Shown here: one piece after another, positions 1 through 7,699 of the stretch
How the letters are laid out: each line of letters starts with the position of its first letter
How positions within the stretch are numbered: position 1 is the first letter of the stretch
Origin: Ovoidimarina sp038744785
GTDB taxonomy: Bacteria; Pseudomonadota; Alphaproteobacteria; Rhodobacterales; Rhodobacteraceae
Length of the DNA: 64,000 bases
Reading direction: 5' to 3'
Assembly (NCBI GenBank): GCA_038744785.1
Contig: JBCDLX010000017.1
Span: 56,347-120,346 of the forward strand
Notes under the pieces: generated by a model
Seen by the model: the letters and a program-made list of their open reading frames with translations, nothing else
Told to the model about the DNA's origin: nothing
Database searches by the model: none
Made by a program: the position numbers and the translations under genes

Positions 1-11
1 GGGGCATACCG

Positions 12-932
12 ATGATCCTATCTTGCGGAGAAGCGTTGATCGATATGTTGCCCCGCGTAAGCGACCGTGGCGAAACCGCCTTTGCCCCTTACGCCGGCGG
101 CGCGGTGTTCAACACGGCCATCGCGCTTGGGCGGCTTGGGGCCCCCTCTGGCTTTTTTACCGGTCTGTCGACCGACCTGTTTGGCGAGATGCTGAGCGAG
201 AGTCTGGACGCGTCCCGCGTGGATGCGACGCTGGCGCACCGATCGGACCGGCCAACCACGCTTGCCTTTGTCACACTGACCGACGGCCACGCCAGCTACG
301 CATTCTACGATGAAAACACCGCTGGACGGATGTTGTCACCTGACGATCTTCCCGACCTACCCGACCACGTCACAGCGTGTTTCTTTGGGGGGATCTCACT
401 GATGGTGGAGCCCTGCGCTGCGACCTACGCCGCCTTGATGTCGCGCGAGGCGCCACGCCGCGCAATCATGATTGACCCCAACATTCGCCCTTCGTTTATC
501 AAGGACGAGGCGACCTATCGCACCCGCATGGCGCAGCTTCTGCCGCTTGCCGATATCGTCAAGGTGTCGGACGAAGACCTGGAATGGCTGGAAGGCGCAG
601 GGCCACTTGATGCGCTGGCCAAGGACCTTCTTGCCCGCGGACCAAAGCTCGTCTGCGTCACCCGTGGGTCTGATGGCGCCACGGGATACACGCAAGCAGG
701 TGTCGTCTCTGTCCCGGCAGAATCTGTCGCCGTTGCCGACACGGTCGGCGCGGGGGACACGTTTAATGCAGGTGTGATGGCTGCACTTCATGAACGCGGC
801 AGCTTGACGAAATCCGCACTGGAAAGCCTAGACGAAGACACGGTGCGTGCGGCGCTGACGCTTGGCATTCGCGCGGCCGCGGTGACGGTGTCGCGCGCGG
901 GCGCGAACCCTCCGTGGAGACACGAGATTTGA
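12..932 (+). CDS. PfkB-family sugar kinase (fructokinase-like)
   Basis: This 306-residue protein is a ribokinase/PfkB-family carbohydrate kinase, a cytoplasmic enzyme that phosphorylates a sugar with ATP. The N-terminus carries the typical GEALIDM start and a GG-containing substrate region near residue 29. The PfkB signature near the C-terminus, DTVGAGDTFNAG (about residues 243-254), contains the catalytic Asp of the anion hole. Length fits the family (about 300). Fructokinase is the commonest annotation for relatives with this N-terminus, but the sugar cannot be read from sequence. Its stop overlaps the likely TTG start of the downstream dtd gene (TTGA), so the two are probably co-translated. 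Only 11 bases precede the start, so upstream partners are unseen. Confidence 0.88.
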   Translation: MILSCGEALIDMLPRVSDRGETAFAPYAGGAVFNTAIALGRLGAPSGFFTGLSTDLFGEMLSESLDASRVDATLAHRSDRPTTLAFVTLTDGHASYAFYDENTAGRMLSPDDLPDLPDHVTACFFGGISLMVEPCAATYAALMSREAPRRAIMIDPNIRPSFIKDEATYRTRMAQLLPLADIVKVSDEDLEWLEGAGPLDALAKDLLARGPKLVCVTRGSDGATGYTQAGVVSVPAESVAVADTVGAGDTFNAGVMAALHERGSLTKSALESLDEDTVRAALTLGIRAAAVTVSRAGANPPWRHEI

Positions 933-1372
933 GAGCACTCGTTCAACGTGTGTCCGAAGCCCGGGTCACGGTAGGTGGGACCGGCGTGGGCGAGTGTGGG
1001 CCTGGTCTGATGATCCTCGTCTGCGCGATGGCGGGCGACGGAGAGGAAGAGGCGATCTGGCTTGCGACAAAGATTGCCAAGTTGCGGATCTTTCGTGACG
1101 ACGCGGGCCGCATGAACCGCTCCGTTGTCGATGTCCATGGATCAGCCCTCGTCGTCAGCCAATTCACCCTGGCGGCCGACACGTCAAACGGGAACAGGCC
1201 GGGATTTTCGATGGCAGCCGCCCCAGACGACGGCAAACGGCTTTATGAATGCTTTTCCGCCGCGCTTTCGAGCGAGGGCATACCGGTCGCCACCGGACGC
1301 TTTGGGGCGGATATGGCAGTTACGCTAACGAATGATGGCCCCGTAACGATCTTGCTGGACACCAATACCTAG
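929..1372 (+). CDS. dtd: D-aminoacyl-tRNA deacylase
   Basis: This enzyme hydrolyses D-amino acids wrongly attached to tRNA (D-Tyr-tRNA and others), and is a cytoplasmic homodimer. The protein opens RALVQRVSEARVTV, has the SQFTL motif with the catalytic-site Thr at about residue 80, and the Gly-Pro motif in NDGPVTI near the C-terminus. I chose the TTG at 929 because it gives the canonical MRAL start and 147 residues, close to the usual 145; it overlaps the stop of the kinase gene. A GTG at 914 in the same frame would add five residues. No defect is visible. Confidence 0.93.
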   Translation: MRALVQRVSEARVTVGGTGVGECGPGLMILVCAMAGDGEEEAIWLATKIAKLRIFRDDAGRMNRSVVDVHGSALVVSQFTLAADTSNGNRPGFSMAAAPDDGKRLYECFSAALSSEGIPVATGRFGADMAVTLTNDGPVTILLDTNT

Positions 1373-2283
1373 GCCGCAAGGGCGTCGCGATACCGGCTGA
1401 GCGGGCGGGCATAGGCTGTCAACTCGGCGATGAAGGTTTCCAGCGAATGAGATTGGTGGCGTGCCCGAGGGTATACAAGGTGAATACCACCCGCCTCTTG
1501 AAGATAGTCGCTTAGAACCGTGATCAGCCGTCCAGAGGTCAATTCGCGAAACACAAGGAACTCTGGCAACAAAGCCAGCCCAGCTCCCCCCAAGGCCATG
1601 TCCCGCGCCGCGCCGCCCGAGTTGACCAGCACATTTCCTTTAACCTGCCACCGTCGCGCTTGCCCCGCGCGACCAAATGGCCAGCGGTCCTTGTAGGGTG
1701 CAACAGTATCGACAATGCAGTTGTGGCGGCACAGCTCTGCCGGGGTCGCGGGAAGCCCCCGGCGCGTGGCGTAGTCGGGCGCGCAGACAAGCGCGAGATG
1801 CAAGTCCATCACCTTGCGCGCCATCAAACCAGAGTCAGGCAAGCGGCCCACTCGGACAGCTAAGTCGAATCCCTCCTCGACGAGGTTCTGAACCCGGTCG
1901 GACACGTGAATGTCCAGGGTGATCGCTGGATGCCGCATAGCGAAATCCGCAAAAAACTCTTTTGCAAGCACGGAAGACATGAAATGCGGCATCGTCACCC
2001 GAAGCGTTCCCGCGAGATCGGCGGATGCCCGACGCTCGCTTGTCACGAGTGCCTCAAAATCCACGACGATCTTAGCAGATCGCGCTAAGACGTCACGACC
2101 TTCCGTTGTCAGCCGCAAAGCGCGTGTAGTACGGGCAAACAGCTGGACGCCAAACAGATCCTCTAGGTTCGTCACATGCCGACTGACAGAGGATGTCGAC
2201 ATGTTCAGTTCTTGAGCCGCGGCGGCAAATCCGCCCTGCTCGGCAACTTTCACAAAGACCTGCATTGCTCGCAGCGCGTCCAT
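1369..2283 (-). CDS. LysR-family transcriptional regulator (CrgA/DmlR-like)
   Basis: This 304-residue LysR-type regulator has an N-terminal winged HTH (residues 1-60, with AAAAQELNMSTSSVSRHV) and a C-terminal periplasmic-binding-like effector domain. The start was placed at the Met that begins MDALRAMQVFVKVAE, the usual LysR opening; an upstream in-frame start at 2367 would add 28 residues that look unrelated. It is divergent from the peroxiredoxin gene, about 190 bp apart, with a 6-bp-arm inverted repeat in between, so it may regulate that gene. It is not a clear OxyR: the HTH is of the CrgA type and the usual OxyR redox pair was not evident. Its 3' end overlaps dtd by 4 bp, convergently. 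Confidence 0.88.
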   Translation of the reverse strand: MDALRAMQVFVKVAEQGGFAAAAQELNMSTSSVSRHVTNLEDLFGVQLFARTTRALRLTTEGRDVLARSAKIVVDFEALVTSERRASADLAGTLRVTMPHFMSSVLAKEFFADFAMRHPAITLDIHVSDRVQNLVEEGFDLAVRVGRLPDSGLMARKVMDLHLALVCAPDYATRRGLPATPAELCRHNCIVDTVAPYKDRWPFGRAGQARRWQVKGNVLVNSGGAARDMALGGAGLALLPEFLVFRELTSGRLITVLSDYLQEAGGIHLVYPRARHQSHSLETFIAELTAYARPLSRYRDALAA

Positions 2284-2318
2284 ACCTGCCGTCCCGTTTT
2301 CTGCAATTCTGATTTGGT

Positions 2319-2334
2319 CTGAATGCGTATTCAG
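2319..2334. promoter_or_regulatory. Inverted repeat between lysR and peroxiredoxin genes
   Basis: CTGAAT-GCGT-ATTCAG, two perfect 6-bp arms with a 4-bp spacer, sits 36 bp upstream of the LysR start and 143 bp upstream of the peroxiredoxin start. LysR proteins bind interrupted dyads of this kind near their own promoters. Assignment as its operator is inference from position. Confidence 0.4.
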
Positions 2335-2476
2335 TAAGTGCACTGCCTGTATTACGCCGACCCTCACGTTGCGAGACCTGCGAACGGACGCTCACATGAT
2401 TTTGAGATCCCAGATCGCCGCTCAAGACCAGCGCGGGTCTCTACACCCGAGAAAGACATAAACAAAAGGAAGAGAT

Positions 2477-3133
2477 ATGACTTTGCGTATCGGCGAAACT
2501 GCCCCAGATTTCACCGCAGTTACCACCGTGGGAACGATCCACTTTCACGATTGGATTGGCGACAGCTGGTGCATGCTGTTTTCACACCCCAAGGATTTCA
2601 CACCCGTCTGCACGACCGAGCTTGGCGAAATGGCAGGCATGATGGCAGAGTTCGAAGCGCGAGGCTGCAAAGTCATCGGCCTGTCTCCCGACGCCATCGA
2701 AGACCACATAGTCTGGACTGGGGATATCGAAGCCGTTTCAGGCCACGTGGTGACATACCCGATCATTGCCGATAGCGGGCTGGATGTTGCAAAGGCATTC
2801 GGGATGCTGTCGCAATCCGAAGTGACAAGCGGTCCCCGAACAGTGGCGCAGAACGCGACGGTGCGGTCGGTGTTCGTGCTTGACCCTCAAAAGACGATCC
2901 GACTTGCAATGGCTTATCCTTTCACCTGCGGACGGAACTTCAACGAGGTGCTTCGCGCACTGGACAGCCTGCAACTTACGGATGCGGCAAACGTGGCAAC
3001 ACCGGCGAATTGGACGAACGGCGATGAAGTGTTGATCCTTCCATCGGTAACCGATGCTGTTGCCAGGTCGGCATTTCCACAAGGATGGCGGTCGCCGAAG
3101 CCGTATATGCGGTTTACCACGCTCTCGCGATGA
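2477..3133 (+). CDS. 1-Cys peroxiredoxin (Prx6-type)
   Basis: This 218-residue thiol peroxidase reduces hydrogen peroxide and organic peroxides in the cytoplasm. The peroxidatic Cys45 lies in DFTPVCTTE, with Thr42 in the usual PxxxT/SxxC arrangement. The length, the PxxCTTE motif and the C-terminal extension (from about 160 to 218) fit the Prx6/AhpE-like 1-Cys class; no resolving Cys in the 2-Cys (VCP) context is present. A good Shine-Dalgarno (AGGAAGAG) stands 5-6 bp before the ATG. A divergent LysR gene upstream suggests oxidative or metabolic control. An intrinsic terminator follows about 90 bp downstream. Confidence 0.92.
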   Translation: MTLRIGETAPDFTAVTTVGTIHFHDWIGDSWCMLFSHPKDFTPVCTTELGEMAGMMAEFEARGCKVIGLSPDAIEDHIVWTGDIEAVSGHVVTYPIIADSGLDVAKAFGMLSQSEVTSGPRTVAQNATVRSVFVLDPQKTIRLAMAYPFTCGRNFNEVLRALDSLQLTDAANVATPANWTNGDEVLILPSVTDAVARSAFPQGWRSPKPYMRFTTLSR

Positions 3134-3224
3134 CCTGCCGATGCGGTTTCGTGGTCTGCAAAACCGGGCAGCTATTACGCCTCGCACCACCAAGCATCTC
3201 GAACATGCTCTTCGGACAAACGAA

Positions 3225-3249
3225 GGGGCGCAATCAGCGCCCCTTTTTT
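3225..3249 (+). terminator. Rho-independent terminator after the peroxiredoxin gene
   Basis: A GC-rich stem GGGGCGC / GCGCCCC with a 5-base loop (AATCA) is followed directly by six T residues. It lies between the peroxiredoxin stop and the convergent XRE gene. Confidence 0.85.
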
Positions 3250-3287
3250 GCTCATGCTGCGTGCGCCGTGCCTTCGCAGGCAGCGAT

Positions 3288-3731
3288 CTACTGGCCGACG
3301 CGGGCGTGCGGACCGGCCCCGGCGGCGTCAGTCTTATTCCGAAGACTTGTGGCAAGAAACAGATTGGTGAAGGCATCAAGAAGTTTCGGATCATCGCACT
3401 GAGATAGCGCGCGGATCAACTGCCGCCCCCGGTTCGACACCATAAAATCCAGCGTTGCTTGCGCCTCCTTCACGGCATAGGCCGACTTGTTCCCAAGGCG
3501 CCGTTCAACCTGTGCCAAGACTTCTGAAGGAGCAACATCCAACGCCGATGCCAGTCTCAAAAAACACGAGACCGATAGCCCAGGGCTACCCAATTCGAAC
3601 CCAGATATCTTCGCCTTTGGCAGCTTTGCGGCCTTCGCCACGTCCGTTTCCGACTTCCCCGCAGACAATCGGTAGAGGCGCAACAGCTCTCCAAGCTCCG
3701 CCTCAAACTCCCCCAGCCGGTTTTCGTTCAC
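3288..3731 (-). CDS. XRE-family (Cro/CI-type HTH) regulator
   Basis: This 147-residue protein has a helix-turn-helix of the XRE type at about residues 12-70 (SETDVAKAAKLPKAKISGFELG, with PxSEVL afterwards), then a C-terminal helical part of unknown function ending in an Ala/Gly-rich tail. It begins with GTG, and its first bases overlap the stop of the lrp-like gene (GTGA), so both regulators are translated from one mRNA. It probably helps control the neighbouring haem-enzyme/permease operon. Target and ligand are unknown. Confidence 0.8.
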   Translation of the reverse strand: MNENRLGEFEAELGELLRLYRLSAGKSETDVAKAAKLPKAKISGFELGSPGLSVSCFLRLASALDVAPSEVLAQVERRLGNKSAYAVKEAQATLDFMVSNRGRQLIRALSQCDDPKLLDAFTNLFLATSLRNKTDAAGAGPHARVGQ

Positions 3732-4228
3732 ACTGGTTCTCCCTCACGCGTAATAACATAACCCTCAGGCGCGGTTTCATGTATGCCTGATATTCGCTCG
3801 CACCATGTTTTAAGGACCATCGTCGTGGTCAGCGACGCGACCTCAGGGTGGCGGGCCAATCGATCACGAAGGTCTTCAAGGATCTTTTGATCTGCGCATT
3901 CGACAAGCACGCGCATATCCACTGATCCCGAAGTAGACCAGCACGACACCAATTCGCTCCAATGCGAGATAGAGGCATAGACCTTGCCGCAGACGTTTCG
4001 CTTTAGCCGAACCTCAAAGATCGCTCGGATACCTCCGGGACGGGTCTCGTCCTGCGCGTCGATTTCGATCGTGAAGCGACGGATCACCTTCTCGCGGACC
4101 AACTTGTCAACGTGATGCCGCACGGTTGGTCGACTCAACCCCACAAGCGCAGCGATCTCGGTCAGGGACCGGCGCGCATTTTCCCGCAGGAGCTGGAGGA
4201 TCATCTTGTCTGTGGGACTTAGTCTCAT
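3728..4228 (-). CDS. Lrp/AsnC-family transcriptional regulator
   Basis: This 166-residue regulator has an AsnC-type winged HTH at about residues 4-62 (AALVGLSRPTVRHH) followed by a RAM-like ligand-binding half. Lrp/AsnC proteins usually sense amino acids and regulate nearby transport or catabolic genes. The ATG at 4228 gives the canonical start (MRLSPTDKMIL) and is preceded by a strong GGAGG; a longer frame to 4423 is rejected because it would run through the promoter region. The gene is divergent from the YcgG-cupin-permease operon and shares a 132-bp promoter region with it that carries 13-bp direct repeats. Amino-acid-responsive control of that operon is likely but inferred. Confidence 0.87.
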   Translation of the reverse strand: MRLSPTDKMILQLLRENARRSLTEIAALVGLSRPTVRHHVDKLVREKVIRRFTIEIDAQDETRPGGIRAIFEVRLKRNVCGKVYASISHWSELVSCWSTSGSVDMRVLVECADQKILEDLRDRLARHPEVASLTTTMVLKTWCERISGIHETAPEGYVITREGEPV

Positions 4229-4265
4229 CTTGGAGCACCTCCTCGCCAGACAACCTATAGGTGTT

Positions 4266-4346
4266 TTTCGACGAAACGAAGAGAAATCTTCGATTCGAAA
4301 GCTGAACAACCTGCCAGAACAGCGCAATCCTTTACGAAACGAAGAG
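4266..4346. promoter_or_regulatory. Direct repeats in the lrp / ycgG divergent promoter
   Basis: The 13-mer ACGAAACGAAGAG occurs at 4271-4283 and again at 4334-4346, 63 bp apart (about six helical turns), both in the same orientation. The first copy is part of a small palindrome TTTCG-A-CGAAA (4266-4276). Lrp-type proteins bind phased multiple sites, so these are good operator candidates. No experiment is implied. Confidence 0.5.
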
Positions 4347-4360
4347 CTTGGGGGTGCTGA

Positions 4361-5113
4361 ATGACTAAACTGCTCGACACAAAAGAAGTGCGCGCGACCT
4401 TTGCCAGCCCGTGCTGGCAACATGTCGTGTTTAATGAGTTCGAGGCGACACTGACCAGTAAATCCCGCCCATTTCCATGCATTTACGGCGTATCTGGGCT
4501 AAAGTCCGGACAGTTGCGGTTCGCATTTGTCGACGCAATCACTGCCGATACCGTGGGCCCGCTTCTGCGCGACTATCTTGGGGACGCGCGCCAAATCGGC
4601 AAACTCACTTCGCTGGTGGTCTTCTGCAGACCAGGGCCAGTCCAGTCGATCGAAAGCTACCGGAACCATTTTTGGACACTTCTCGACGATCTGGAAAGAA
4701 CAGACGAATCCCCGCGCCCCGATGGCATCCCCACCGAGCTTGACGATCCCCATTGGGAGTTTTGCTACGGCGGAGAGCCGATCTTTGTTGTCTGCAACTC
4801 CCCTGCACACGTTCTTCGGCAGAGCCGCCGCTCGACCTCCTTTATGGTGACCTTCCAACCGCGCTGGGTCTTTGACGGTATTCTCGACGATGAAAGCCCT
4901 GCTGCCCAACGCGGCCTTGAGACGGTGAGACGGCATCTGGAAGCATTCGACGCCATTGAAACCTCGCCCTTTCTTGGCAGATATGGCGACCCCGAAACGC
5001 GCGAGTTCCAACAGTATTTTCTGGATGACACCAACGACAAGCCAACCTGCCCGTTCCACAGCCTCGGAGCAGAAGACGACCGCAACACTGAAAAGAAAGG
5101 AAAAGTGGCATGA
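4361..5113 (+). CDS. YqcI/YcgG-family protein, GntA-like haem-dependent enzyme
   Basis: This 250-residue protein belongs to the YqcI/YcgG family. Visible family features are PFPCIYGV near residue 38 followed by a LRFAF segment, and the CNSPAH ... SRRS ... MVTFQPRWVFD block at about residues 148-173. The characterised relative GntA is a haem-dependent N-hydroxylase of a guanidine group in guanitoxin synthesis; most other members are uncharacterised, so the substrate here is open. It is the first gene of an operon with a cupin (4-bp ATGA overlap) and an APC amino-acid permease, next to an Lrp regulator, which fits oxidation of an imported amino acid or guanidino compound. That pathway idea is inference. 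Confidence 0.8.
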   Translation: MTKLLDTKEVRATFASPCWQHVVFNEFEATLTSKSRPFPCIYGVSGLKSGQLRFAFVDAITADTVGPLLRDYLGDARQIGKLTSLVVFCRPGPVQSIESYRNHFWTLLDDLERTDESPRPDGIPTELDDPHWEFCYGGEPIFVVCNSPAHVLRQSRRSTSFMVTFQPRWVFDGILDDESPAAQRGLETVRRHLEAFDAIETSPFLGRYGDPETREFQQYFLDDTNDKPTCPFHSLGAEDDRNTEKKGKVA

Positions 5114-5475
5114 ACCAGCATGTGAGATTTGGAGAAGGTGACGCGGCAGATCGCGATTTCCGGATATTTGCGACCCAAGTCGACACCAGTGACCTGGCCC
5201 CCCTGATCGAAAAGCTTCTTCCGGACCAGGGCGCCATCGAAGTGCAGCGCGATGTGCCCGGGAAGGAGCATGCCTGGCACAAGCACGACACTGACGAAAC
5301 GTTGGTCGTCCTTGACGGATCTATGCGCTTCTATTGGGATCAGGGAGAGAAGATCTGTGGACCAGGAACCGTGATCTCCTTGCCGGCCGGCATGATGCAC
5401 GGTTCGATCGCGCTCGACGACGGCGCCACGTATTTCATTGCGTTCCATTCGGCCAAGCTCAACCACCATGGCTGA
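5110..5475 (+). CDS. Cupin-domain protein
   Basis: This 121-residue single-domain cupin has motif 1 around residues 55-75 (HAWHKHDTDETLVVLDGSM, with His and Glu metal ligands) and motif 2 around 90-100 (GTVISLPAGMMHG, with the third His). It probably binds Fe, Mn or Ni and could be a small dioxygenase, isomerase or sensor. It overlaps the upstream YcgG gene by ATGA and the downstream permease gene by 8 bp, so all three are translationally coupled. The particular reaction cannot be told from the sequence. Confidence 0.85.
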   Translation: MNQHVRFGEGDAADRDFRIFATQVDTSDLAPLIEKLLPDQGAIEVQRDVPGKEHAWHKHDTDETLVVLDGSMRFYWDQGEKICGPGTVISLPAGMMHGSIALDDGATYFIAFHSAKLNHHG

Positions 5476-6745
5476 GCTGAAAAAAACAATCGGTGCCTGG
5501 CGCGGTACAGCAATGATGTTGAACATCGTGCTGGGCGCCGGGCTCTTAACGTTGCCTGGACTGGCGATGAAAGAGGCCGGTGACGCCGCGCTTCTGGTCT
5601 GGCTGGCTTGCGCTGCCGCCTCGATTCCTTTGCTTTACGTCTTTGCGATTATTGGACGCGAGCACCCCGACGCGGGTGGAATAGCAACATTGATACGCAA
5701 GGGGCTGGGCGACATGGGGTACGTGCCAGCTGTTCTTTTGTTTCTAGGCGCCGTGGCCGTTGGTCTTCCGTCAATCGCGTTGACCGGAGGACACTACGCG
5801 GCGTCAGTTTTTGGGGGCTCAGCGGACACCTATGCACTTGTCCTGATCCTCGCCGCATTTGCCGTGAATCTGTTGTCCCCGGAACGTGCGAGCGGGCTTA
5901 ATGCAGCGCTTGCGTCTGTTGTCGTCGGTTTTCTTATCGCGATCGCCGTAGTCGGGTGGGCGACAGTCAAACCCGATCTTACAAGCATAACTGTCGTTCC
6001 GGCAAAAATGCCCGAGTTCTCGACCTTCACTCTCGCGTTCATGATGGTCTTCTTCGCATTTACCGGCTGGGAAGTTGCCGCGAACTTGAGCGGCGAGTTT
6101 CAAAACCCCCGGCGGGACTTCCCGCTTGCGATGGGATTATCGTTCGTCGTCGCACTGACGCTTTATCTTGTGCTGGCCGTCCTTGTGGCCGCCTACGGAC
6201 CCGGCGCGGCCAACGCCGCACCGTTCACCGCCATCCTGGGTGCATCTTTCGGGGCCTGGGGTGAAATACCGGTGGGGATCGTTGCAACGCTCTTGGTGTT
6301 TGCAAACCTGACCGCAGCGGTTTGGGCCGTATCAAGAATGGTGTGCTCGGCCGGGCGCGACGGTGTCTTGCCCGGCAAACTCGCCACGGTATCCAAAGGC
6401 GTCCCATCGAACGCGGTCGGTCTGACCGGCGCTGTCCTGATCTCGGTTGTCTTCGCCTCGATGTTTGGCTGGGTGCATCTTGAAGAGCTTTTGGCAGCTG
6501 CCGGACAGAATTTCATCTTACTATATGCGGGGGCCGCACTGGCCCTTCTGCGCCTGACCTCAAAAAGCGAGCATCGCATACTGGCGCTTCTTTCGCTCGC
6601 ACTCGTCGCACTGATCGTGTCGGGCCGCGGCCTCGAAGGCATCGTCTATCCCGCAGGGCTTGCCGGGCTTGGACTTGCCATCGCTTTTTGCCGCAACGGC
6701 ACAATTCGTGCTTTCCGCAGATTGAACAAGGAACCGAGTTGTTGA
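5468..6745 (+). CDS. APC-superfamily amino-acid permease
   Basis: This 425-residue inner-membrane transporter has about 12 hydrophobic segments. The N-terminus reads GTAMMLNIVLGAGLLTLPG, the unwound first-helix motif of APC amino-acid/polyamine antiporters, and FAFTGWEVAANLSGEFQNPRRDFP is the usual helix-6 region. The ATG at 5468 overlaps the cupin end and gives the family-typical start; an in-frame start at 5438 lies inside the cupin gene. It is most likely the importer for the substrate handled by the YcgG and cupin proteins. Substrate identity is unknown. Confidence 0.9.
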   Translation: MAELKKTIGAWRGTAMMLNIVLGAGLLTLPGLAMKEAGDAALLVWLACAAASIPLLYVFAIIGREHPDAGGIATLIRKGLGDMGYVPAVLLFLGAVAVGLPSIALTGGHYAASVFGGSADTYALVLILAAFAVNLLSPERASGLNAALASVVVGFLIAIAVVGWATVKPDLTSITVVPAKMPEFSTFTLAFMMVFFAFTGWEVAANLSGEFQNPRRDFPLAMGLSFVVALTLYLVLAVLVAAYGPGAANAAPFTAILGASFGAWGEIPVGIVATLLVFANLTAAVWAVSRMVCSAGRDGVLPGKLATVSKGVPSNAVGLTGAVLISVVFASMFGWVHLEELLAAAGQNFILLYAGAALALLRLTSKSEHRILALLSLALVALIVSGRGLEGIVYPAGLAGLGLAIAFCRNGTIRAFRRLNKEPSC

Positions 6746-7041
6746 AAAAAATTCGATCCGAGATTCCGGCGTTAACCGGCCTGCAGGCCGAATCCTTGCG
6801 AGCAGAATGCATCGCGAAAATCAGGTCAATGAATCCACGTGAGCTTGAACTGCTCATCAGTTTCGCAGATCAGATCGTGTCGTGCTTCGATCCTGACGCC
6901 GTTGACGATTTCCTGAGTTGGCGAACCGACCCAAAAATCGGCAGCCTTCTCCAACTCGCAGCAGCGCTAGACGAAGACCGACGCGAACAGCTTTTGTTTG
7001 CAGCGGAGGACTACTTTGTGTCTGACAGCACACGGCATTGA
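6742..7041 (+). CDS. Small coupled hypothetical protein
   Basis: This 99-residue protein is unrecognised. It is charged, probably all-helical, and rich in Leu, Glu, Asp and Arg, with repeated short amphipathic stretches such as MNPRELELLISFADQI and EDRREQLLFAAEDYF; no signal peptide or membrane segment is visible. The start is probably TTG at 6742, overlapping the permease stop as TTGA, or TTG at 6739; AAGGA lies about 10 bp upstream. An in-frame ATG at 6688 lies inside the permease gene and is less likely. As the last member of the operon it may be a small regulatory or partner protein. Confidence 0.6.
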   Translation: MKKIRSEIPALTGLQAESLRAECIAKIRSMNPRELELLISFADQIVSCFDPDAVDDFLSWRTDPKIGSLLQLAAALDEDRREQLLFAAEDYFVSDSTRH

Positions 7042-7053
7042 CCCATCGGGTCA
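7039..7053. terminator. Palindrome joining two convergent stop codons
   Basis: TGACCC-ATC-GGGTCA, a perfect dyad with 6-bp arms, includes the stop codon of the small ORF on the plus strand and the stop codon of the TetR gene on the minus strand. There is no T-run, so it may be only a weak bidirectional hairpin. Confidence 0.35.
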
Positions 7054-7695
7054 GACACCATGCGCTCTAAGCCGCCCTAGAACATAGGAACGGAAACGAG
7101 CCACTTCGTCGACCGGCGGCACGACGCCCGTGAAAGCGTGGACGTAACCGTCCACCCATTTCAGGCGTTCCTCTGCAGGTTCCGACAGGTCGAGCGCGTA
7201 GTAGCCGATCTGCTGAAAGTAAAGCACGCGGGCGCGGATATCCGCCTCGCGTGACGCATACCCGAACCGCTCAAACATCCGGGCGACTGCAGCGTGGCGG
7301 GCGTTGTCGCCCCGGTCGATGACCCGCCTGACCGATCCATCGCGCCGGGCCCATTCGCGCACCGCGAAATCCAGCCGATGATTGAACCCCCCGTCGTCAA
7401 CAAAACAGCGAAACAGGTTCAATACCGCCTCGGTGATCGTCTCCGCAGGCAGTTCGCTATGGTGGATCAGAACACCGGTGTTCGTTTCTTCCCAACGCGA
7501 AAGAAGCTGATCAAGCAGGTCCTGACGGCTCTTGAAGTACCAGTAAAAGCTTGACCGCGACACGCCAAGGCGTTCCCCGATGGTCAGGACCTTCACGTCT
7601 GACACGCCATCACTGATCAAAAGATCCATCGCGACGTTCAACCAGTCCTCGCGGGTGACCTTAACATTGCCGGGCTGTGGATCCTGATGAACCAT
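7051..7695 (-). CDS. TetR-family transcriptional regulator
   Basis: This 214-residue regulator has an N-terminal TetR HTH (residues about 14-60, with GVSRSSFYWYFKSRQDLL) and a helical C-terminal ligand domain. The ATG at 7695 was chosen because it lies 4 bp past the end of the mttB-like gene; a longer frame to 7743 would overlap that gene. It is the third gene of the FAD/GcvT-mttB-tetR operon and probably autoregulates it. A perfect palindrome 60 bp before the first gene is the obvious operator candidate. The ligand may be a methylated amine, but nothing in the sequence proves that. Confidence 0.88.
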   Translation of the reverse strand: MVHQDPQPGNVKVTREDWLNVAMDLLISDGVSDVKVLTIGERLGVSRSSFYWYFKSRQDLLDQLLSRWEETNTGVLIHHSELPAETITEAVLNLFRCFVDDGGFNHRLDFAVREWARRDGSVRRVIDRGDNARHAAVARMFERFGYASREADIRARVLYFQQIGYYALDLSEPAEERLKWVDGYVHAFTGVVPPVDEVARFRSYVLGRLRAHGV

Positions 7696-7699
7696 CGGG

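Noticed and set aside
1369..3133. OxyR-peroxiredoxin pair
   Set aside because: The LysR protein has a CrgA/DmlR-like HTH and lacks an evident OxyR redox Cys pair, so the OxyR name is not justified.
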